A DNA stretch of 64,000 nucleotides from contig NC_016131.3 of assembly GCF_000005505.3 (NCBI RefSeq), positions 63,907,355-63,971,354 on the forward strand. The letters are read 5' to 3'. Shown piece after piece: positions 57,401 to 64,000 of this stretch (the first letter of the stretch is position 1; each line of letters starts with the position of its first letter). A model generated the notes under the pieces. That model searched no databases. It was not told the DNA's origin and saw only the letters and a program-made list of their open reading frames with translations. The translations under genes and the position numbers were made by a program. The stretch comes from Brachypodium distachyon (Eukaryota; Streptophyta; Magnoliopsida; Poales; Poaceae).

Positions 57401-60006
57401 TTCATTTATAAAGATACATGGTGAGTTTTTGGCCAAGCAGTCGACCAGCTAAAGTTGTTAAATTACTTGGAAGTGGTGTATATAATCCGCACACATGAAT
57501 GACTCTTACTAATTTTCTCCATGTTCTCTGACTATATTGGCTACTCTAAGATGTTTTAATTTAGCTAGTGATCCTTCATAATCACAACTAGAAATATTTA
57601 AGAGCAGAGAGGAAATAGAATTGCAGCCTTGCAGGACTTATAATTCATAGCTGCCATACTGAAGAGACCTGCCATCTTTTTTTTGAGGTGCCCTTTCTCA
57701 TATCAACGATGGAATCACCTCTGCCGCAATGAATGACGGATGTGTTAGAATGTCAGTACAAGAATCCTCAAGGACAAATGTTAGGTTCAATGACCATCGC
57801 AAGAATGGAAAAGATTATTTAGGAAAAGATTGAGAGTGGACTGAACATGCTCGGGTGGTTTGGTTCCGTCCAGTTTCAGGATAAAGATCTAAACTTGCCG
57901 TTGATGTCCACATTTATCTGAATTTATTCTAAAATTTAATCGGTGTTATTTTTTAATGTCAGGTGGTTTAGTGTCAACAACGAGACGTCTATAGTGACTT
58001 TGTCAATCTCAAAATCTGACTACTCAGTCTCTCGGAACTTGTGTGTTTCATATGCGTGACTGTACATGCGAGTTTGTGAATGTCTACATATGTCTTTTTT
58101 TTAATAAAAAAAGGATTTTGAGAACATCAATCCAGAATTTTTATTGTCGGAAGCAAGTTTTGAAACATCAAATAGACATAGTTATGCATACGGCTAAAAG
58201 GAGATATTTTAGCGAGTGATTGGATCATTTGATGCCTTTTGTGTGTGTCTCTCTTTACTATTATGAACAAACTACAGTGAAGAGAAGAGATTTCAAGTAT
58301 ACTCCGTATGGTACAACATAACAACATATGGATGCGATGTAATTATCACTCTCAATCTTCACGTCGAGTCTCTGAGCTTACCCTTACTTTGTGACATTTC
58401 ACCAGTGAGAAAGGGCTAGCTCAACCATGGGCCCACATGACAGCAGAAAGTAGCAGCGAAGAAACAAGAATTAGAGTACTAGACTAGACAATTTGCGCCA
58501 ACGACAAGAGCGTCCAGATTCCAGAACTCAGAACTGGCCCTGTGAATGTGATCCATAGCCTTCTCACTAGGACTCCGTCTAAAATGCCAAGTAGCGTATG
58601 TTTCTCGCTGCCACTTTCCTATTTGCAGAAATCATCGTTCAAAAAATCGGCAGATACTTCGAGTCTTCGATCAAGAAGACCATTTCTCTCTTCGGTTTGG
58701 GCGTTCAGCATCTGGCAAACGTCAAGTGCTGCATTACACGTTCTTCTTCTTCAAGCTGGTAAACGATCAAAGTATGTATGGGGATCTGCGGAATCCGGCC
58801 TGAGTAGTAAAATAAATTTTTCTATAACAGTGGAAGTGAAGAAGATCCAAATCTCGGTGCACATTGGGGCTGGGAGCCTTTAATTGCCCATGTGCATTGA
58901 CTCAATTTTCGTGCAGGATTGTTCTTCCCAGAGAATACGGTGCAGCTCTAGACATGGTGGCAAAGAGCTACAGAAACGGTGCATATACTACTCGCCACGC
59001 GCCATGTGATTCTCTTCTGAAAAACATAATCGATCCTTTGACCGTGGACCTTACATGACACCACACTTTGAAATTGTAGTACTCCTTCATACTTTCAACC
59101 ACACAGTGACATTGGTACCGCCCACTGAAACTCTATGTTACATACCAATAGTTCACAGAATTCTGCAAAAAGGTGTATATATGATCTGATTGTGCGATGG
59201 ATTTTTGCAGGGCACCCAACCAGACAGATTTTTTATATTCTTAAAAGGTGTGCAACATAATTTCCAAAGTTGTGCCATGTACATCAAACGATGAAGAGTC
59301 ATCGTTGAAACAGACGGTTTCGCTAGCGGTTGTTTTGAATTGACTTCGTGGCGTCCGGCATTTTTTTCTCCCGAGAAGCGTTTTTGCGCAGCCAGGGCCA
59401 GTTCTCTGCTGTATGTGCTGTACGCTTCCTAACTTCAAGCACTGCTGGGTTAACGCATCAACAGAATGCAATAAGAAAGAGTTAAACCCATCCCATAAAC
59501 CCAGGAAACAAGCAGTACAAGTACTCCGTACTTCACTGTAACACGATCTAAACGCTGAAAATAAGCAAACTACGTGCTGCAGCCCAGATGGCACCGGAGT
59601 CAATGTGGACTTATTACTGCTTCGCTGTTCCTTTCATTTTTTTACTCCATGGACTTGTGGCCTGTGGGGCTCCGTCTTGGGCAGATGGACTCCTCTAAGT
59701 ACAAGATCTTAACAATGTTGGAGGCGGGCAACCAATGTTCTGGCAGCTGATCGTCTTGAGCACCAAGGTCTGCACCTTAATGCGTGTCCCCTTGTTAACA
59801 ACGCAACTCTAATTTCACTCAATAACAAGGAGGCAAGCTTGGATGATTGTTTTCACGGAACAGCAAGAGCCGGGGGATTGAGAAGAGAGCAGAGGAGCCG
59901 CCGCCAGGATCGTGAATTCGTGATCCTTCTGGATGCCGGCCTCTGATGTCTTTTGTATTTGTAACCTCTTTGCAAGCAGGTCCCGGCACAAATGAACTCG
60001 ACATCC

Positions 60007-60079
60007 GGCCCATAAACAGCTCCTAACAGGCTAGCCCAAGTGTAGTAGATACCAGGCCCATAAACAGCTCCTAACAGGC
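60007..60079. repeat. Direct repeat, 48-bp period
   Basis: A 25-bp sequence starting GGCCCATAAACAGCTCCTAA is present at 60007-60031 and again, unchanged, at 60055-60079. Confidence 0.85.
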
Positions 60080-61404
60080 CCTCTGTGATCAAGCGGGTGG
60101 AACAATCTCATCCTCACGGGTTCTGTCTTCGCGAAACAAGTATTGACAGGCCCTGCTCTAAAGAACAGAAAACTATGGACAGGCCCCCCCAAAAAAAAGA
60201 CATCGGTTGTTGCTGTAAAAATAAAATGATTTCAAACAAATGGATGGCATTGGCATCGATCGTGTTGAAAAGTTTTCCTAGCAGCCGCTCGGTCCGCAGC
60301 CTCATGACAAACCAGGGCAGCGTGCTTTCTTATTTTCCACCGCTAAGACGAGCGAATGGAAAACAGTCACTACGGCCCTCGACATGTACTCGGTGAAGCC
60401 TGACTACCTGACGGAAAAAAAGAGAAGGGTTTATCCGATCAACCAAGACAAAATTCGCGGACGGCTAAAATGTCAAGTCGGTGAAGCCAGCATTTGCTTG
60501 ATCTTTCGGGGGAAAAATGTCAACCCCTTCTATGTATTTTGGCTAACTATAAGATTCCCTGATGACTAAGATAAGTGTGTGTGCGCTAGACCGCGAGTCC
60601 GCATACGCTACTAATTAATTAACACCAATTTGAAGTCAATCGTTTTGGCTGTCCACCAGCGAGCTGGAGCTATCAGCGTAAGACTAGAAGCCATTTGGCA
60701 GACAATACCCGATAGAAGCACGATCGCCGTTTGTATTTATCTCTGCATCGGCACACAACACATACACGGGATGCTAGCCAGACGTATGGCGGCACGGCAG
60801 GTCGTCTCTGCTGTTGCCTTTCCAATCTCGCCACCGGTCAATCGATCGGCCCGCCTGCCGGTTGTTGCGATATTAGGAGTGCATAATAACGCGAGTAGTA
60901 TCCGTTTGGAAACCATCGAAATCTAATTTTTGATGGGATTTTATTTGGTTAAATTTGAATTTCTTGTTCAAAAATCATGTTTGTCTACCACTTGAATTTG
61001 TAAAGTGAGAGACAATTCCAGATAAATGATGCCTTTGGAGATGAATTGGGGTTAGTTATGGTGCAATTTCATGGAATTTGAGATTGAATTCCTGTGGCCA
61101 ATTCCATGCCAACCAAACAAGTTCATTTCTTGAATTCAAAATGAATTTCATAATTCTAATCCCAAATGATGGGTGCTAAAAGAGCTGGTATAGTTTTTCA
61201 ATTTACACACATGGAAATGATGTTTTCCGTATTATGACTCAATGCCTTCCTGATCCATCAATTAATTACAAATCAATCATATTACTTTCATGTCGCAACT
61301 AATCCAGAGAGCTTTCAACCAAAAATTGTCAATTATTTAAAACCGAATCCTAGTAATTCAATCTTATTTCAGTTATGTTGACAATTCCTGTCATTTCTTA
61401 TATA

Positions 61405-61620
61405 CTCCATCTGTATTAAATTTATAGCAAACAAATCGACATATATGGTGTCGAATCAACTATGAAAATATACTTCACAATAAATCTAATGATTATGATG
61501 TGAAACCATAGATGCTGATCAAATTTTAGAGGGTCAATTTTTTTATGGGTGGTTGATCAAATTTTAGAAACTTTGACCATCAACAAAAATTATACACACT
61601 ACATTTTGAAACGGATGGAG
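61405..61620. mobile_element. Stowaway-like MITE
   Basis: Left end CTCCATCTGTATTAAATTTA and right end ATTTTGAAACGGATGGAG, with TA at 61403-61404 and 61621-61622. Confidence 0.75.
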
Positions 61621-61671
61621 TATTAGTTAAGTGTGTGCATTGCATGTGCACATTTACTAGTTGAGTATTTA

Positions 61672-61770
61672 GAATGAAGGTGCTTAGACGAGTGATTACG
61701 AAAATAAATCAAACATTTTCTTAAACACCGGTGCTTATTTTTTCAAAACATCTTGTGTTGTACATGCTAT
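61672..61770. mobile_element. Degraded Tourist-like MITE copy
   Basis: It shares GTGATTACGAAAATAAATC-like and AACATTTTCTTAA-like interior stretches with the element at 1856-2049 and ends in GTTGTACATGCTAT. The left end is eroded and much of the interior is deleted. Confidence 0.65.
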
Positions 61771-62229
61771 AAAGAAAATGGGTAGATAATGTTGAGGACT
61801 GGTGTTGTATTTTTTTTCCGCTAATTACTACAACCGGTAACCGTTGTTGGGTAAATTTTGGAGGCCCTAAATCCCTAATAATCTTTTTGGTTCCTAGTTC
61901 CGTCGTATATCCCGACGCTCCGCGCGCCATCGCCAGCAATTTCTTTCGCTGAGCCTGAACTCTCCCCATGCATGTTCCTTGGCTTCCGCGTGCTGGACAA
62001 CGTGCCTGTGTGCATATTGGACAACGTGCGAGGCAGTCAGCAGACATGGTTACACGCTCAGGAACTGAAGAAGACCACCTCCACGAGCTAGGCTCATGCT
62101 AGAGATGAACTTTGCTAGAAGTCGCCGCCGCAAAAATTGTTTTCATCACGTACTGATAAGTCGTCGACTTGGCATAAATTGCAGGTAATGTATCCGGTGA
62201 AAACTCGCAAATCTGAAAACTTGCATTTA

Positions 62230-63463
62230 GGGTAACTCTAGCCACGCGACCCAAACGGACCGCATTTTGTGTCCATTTTGGTCGCGGGCCGGACGCAAAT
62301 CATTTCCCTGTCTGGCCTTCGTCCGTTTGGGTCGGACCCCTCCCTAGCGCTGCGACCCATTTCAGGCGACTCATATTTGGCGTCTGAATTCAAACGCCTC
62401 CACTCTTCATGGGCCGACCCCTGTTTTTGGCCGCAAGCACGAATTGAGGCCAGTCGATGGCAACCAAGTTAACAAATTAATGTTCAGACCTCGCTGGCGG
62501 ACATATAATCATAGTTCATTACATCAAAACGCAATCAAATTAGGCTCTCGATGGCGTTGCCAACTCTCCATCTTGTGTTGCCGCATTTCCATCCTGCGAG
62601 GCCGAGGCGCGTCGCGTTCTTGTATCATCTTCCTCTTGGCCTTGAACCAAGCTCGCGTCGCGGGGTCCAGGAGGCTCAAGTCCGCCGTCATGATCCTTGT
62701 CTCCTCGGCGAGCATCACGGCCTCAGCTGCCTTGGCTGTTTTCCTCGCGTTGGCCTCGTCGACCGTGATCTTCCTCTTCTGCACCTCGATGAACTCCTTC
62801 ATTTGCTCCTCCTTCCTTTGTTGCCGCCAAACCGACATGAGCTTGCGCCATATTGCCGAAGAGAAGGATGGTCCGCAACGCTTCGTCCTATCGCTCCTTG
62901 GTGCGGACCTCTTCCGTGAGATGCCGCGAGATTTCCTCCTTCCGCTCCCGCTCTTTGGCGGCTGCGATGGCGGCAACACGCACGATCTTGCGCTGCCGCC
63001 GTTGGTCCCTCTTCCCAGACTCGATGGCCCTTCCCTCCAGGTCATCTCCTTCTTCGGCTTCTTGAGCCGAGCGGCGGGGGCGGGAAGGGTTGGGCCTGCG
63101 GTGGCGGCCTCTGGGAATGCTTCGGCGGCGGCGGCAGGAGCTGGGGCTGCGGAGGTGGTGGGAATATGGGCGGGAACATTTTGGAAAGCCATGGCGATGG
63201 CGCGCGGGAGCGGCAGTGGGGAAGAAGACGGGGGAATGAAATGGTTGCAGGGACCCAGGGGTTTGTGGAGGCGGACGAGCGGAGCTCCATTTCTCGTCCG
63301 CGCGTGATGCAAACTAGGCCTAGATTTGGGTTGGGAATGGGTCGCGCCGGACCAAAAAGCGGACGGTGGCGGAAATGCGTCGCCCCGTTGGACCGCGCAT
63401 TTGGTCCGTTTCCACCGAAACGGACAGGTCCGGCCCAAATGGGTCGCGCCGCTAGAGTTGGCC
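62230..63463 (-). mobile_element. Harbinger element carrying an ORF1-like gene
   Basis: A 1234-bp element with ends GGGTAACTCTAGCCACGCGA and, inverted, GTCGCGCCGCTAGAGTTGGCC, flanked by TTA (62227-62229 and 63464-63466). About 150 bp at the left and 70 bp at the right closely match the termini of the element at 21491-23418, so they are one family. It carries no transposase, only the minus-strand gene at 62524-63192. Confidence 0.88.
62524..63192 (-). CDS. Harbinger ORF1-like protein (NAM-associated C-terminal-like)
   Basis: An uninterrupted frame of 222 residues starting at the first ATG inside the element (MAFQNVPAHIPTTSAAPAPA). The N-terminal third is Ala/Pro-rich. The C-terminal part (QMKEFIEVQKRKITVDEANA, EAVMLAEETRIMTADLSLLD, ATRAWFKAKRKMIQERD) matches the charged helical tail often seen in Harbinger ORF1 and NAM-associated proteins. 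The N-terminal Myb/SANT DNA-binding domain is absent. In the middle (about 62840-63030) a neighbouring frame reads as a better charged helix, so two compensating shifts may have occurred. ORF1 proteins help the transposase enter the nucleus and bind DNA; whether this one works is doubtful. Confidence 0.6.
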   Translation of the reverse strand: MAFQNVPAHIPTTSAAPAPAAAAEAFPEAATAGPTLPAPAARLKKPKKEMTWREGPSSLGRGTNGGSARSCVLPPSQPPKSGSGRRKSRGISRKRSAPRSDRTKRCGPSFSSAIWRKLMSVWRQQRKEEQMKEFIEVQKRKITVDEANARKTAKAAEAVMLAEETRIMTADLSLLDPATRAWFKAKRKMIQERDAPRPRRMEMRQHKMESWQRHREPNLIAF

Positions 63464-64000
63464 TTAAAACCTTTGGATCCTGAATAGAGGGCCAAGATCT
63501 TAGGTGGGATTGCACACCGTCCACTTAAAGCACATTTTGCGAAACCCATTCTGTCTTAGCTAACGTGCCATGTGTGGCTTAGAAGTCCAACAAAGCGGAT
63601 ACCATGGTGGCCTCACGCACACCCATCGGTTATGGAAACGAGGTTCATTTCCCGACAGGCGAGACGATGCCAGAAAAACCTCCAACAATGTTGGGGATGT
63701 AGCCTCTCTGCGCCCTAGTCCAAGATTGGATCTCGTCCGGCCAAACCAGGTGGCTTTCATATAGCGCGGTGGTCATCCCTTTCGCGTTAATGCCAAACAC
63801 CCATCTTATTTACACCCACCGTTTTGGCCACACATTTGGTCTTGCGTCTCTTCCTCTCCTAATTAATCTATTGTGCTTTAAAGTTAAACTAAAGGTGGGG
63901 ATTAGCAGTGGGACAAGCTGACAACTTTAGCGTTCTAAAGCTTTACCTTTCGCGTTCTAATCAGTCCGCACACAAAACAGGGGCGCGAGAAGAACGCCAC
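63464..64000. other. Intergenic to window end
   Basis: About 540 bp after the second Harbinger element. Open frames on both strands at 63560-63764 are mutual shadows without domains. Nothing supported. Confidence 0.55.

Larger units (their letters stand above)
56540..62229. other. Intergenic, 5.7 kb without a supported gene
   Basis: After the GT34 upstream region this holds a Mutator-type element (56908-57400), a short direct repeat (60007-60079), a Stowaway-like MITE (61405-61620) and a degraded Tourist copy (about 61672-61770). Small open frames at 58542-59058 and 60085-60926 have no recognised domain. Confidence 0.6.

Noticed and set aside
58542..59058. Small plus-strand frames after the second Mutator-type element
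   Set aside because: Low-complexity Ser/Lys composition, no homology I recognise and no splice structure.
60007..60079. Direct repeats considered as a CRISPR-like array
   Set aside because: Only two copies of 25 bp with one spacer, in a plant nuclear sequence; no cas genes.

Overview
The window is nuclear DNA from a grass, most probably a Triticeae species (wheat, Aegilops, barley or rye group). The signs are two nicotianamine synthase genes that read like barley/wheat copies, GC-rich intron-poor grass genes beside AT-rich intergenic DNA, genes with GT-AG introns, and a dense load of Stowaway, Tourist/Harbinger, hAT and Mutator-type elements, L1-type LINEs and a Copia element. Species cannot be fixed by eye. 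I saw no bacterial or phage genes, no CRISPR array, and no rRNA or tRNA gene.

Layout. 1-2.5 kb: intergenic with two MITEs. 2.5-4.3 kb (-): two-exon NHL/SMP-30-like membrane-anchored beta-propeller protein. 7.1-10.5 kb: two nicotianamine synthase genes facing each other tail to tail. 15.0-20.3 kb (-): 14-exon chloroplast glutamyl endopeptidase (S9D), for which I traced all exons in phase. 21.5-23.4 kb: a PIF/Harbinger transposon with TAA target duplications and a decayed transposase. 24.0-26.4 kb (-): a two-exon conserved plant membrane protein of unknown function; two hAT-type MITEs sit in its intron. 27.6-30.2 kb (+): three-exon TENA-E type thiamine-salvage hydrolase with a Mutator-type MITE in intron 1. 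31.0-31.3 kb (-): chloroplast CP12. 32.1-42.5 kb: two decayed L1-type LINEs placed head to head, flanked on both sides by minus-strand pieces of what may be one interrupted gene. 44.6-45.2 kb (-): a small bZIP factor. 46.6-53.3 kb: a complete-ended but coding-dead Ty1/Copia element with 5-bp target duplications. 55.2-56.5 kb (-): an intronless GT34 glycosyltransferase. 56.9-57.4 kb: a second Mutator-type element. 62.2-63.5 kb: a second Harbinger element with the same ends as the first but carrying an ORF1-like gene instead of a transposase.

The host genes are unrelated housekeeping and metabolic genes (iron chelation, plastid proteolysis, thiamine salvage, Calvin-cycle regulation, cell-wall glycosylation, transcription); they form no operon or pathway cluster apart from the nicotianamine synthase pair. 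The most notable structures are that pair with its divergent second copy, the two Harbinger elements with complementary gene content, and the gene apparently split by the LINE pair. I found no convincing new biological system.
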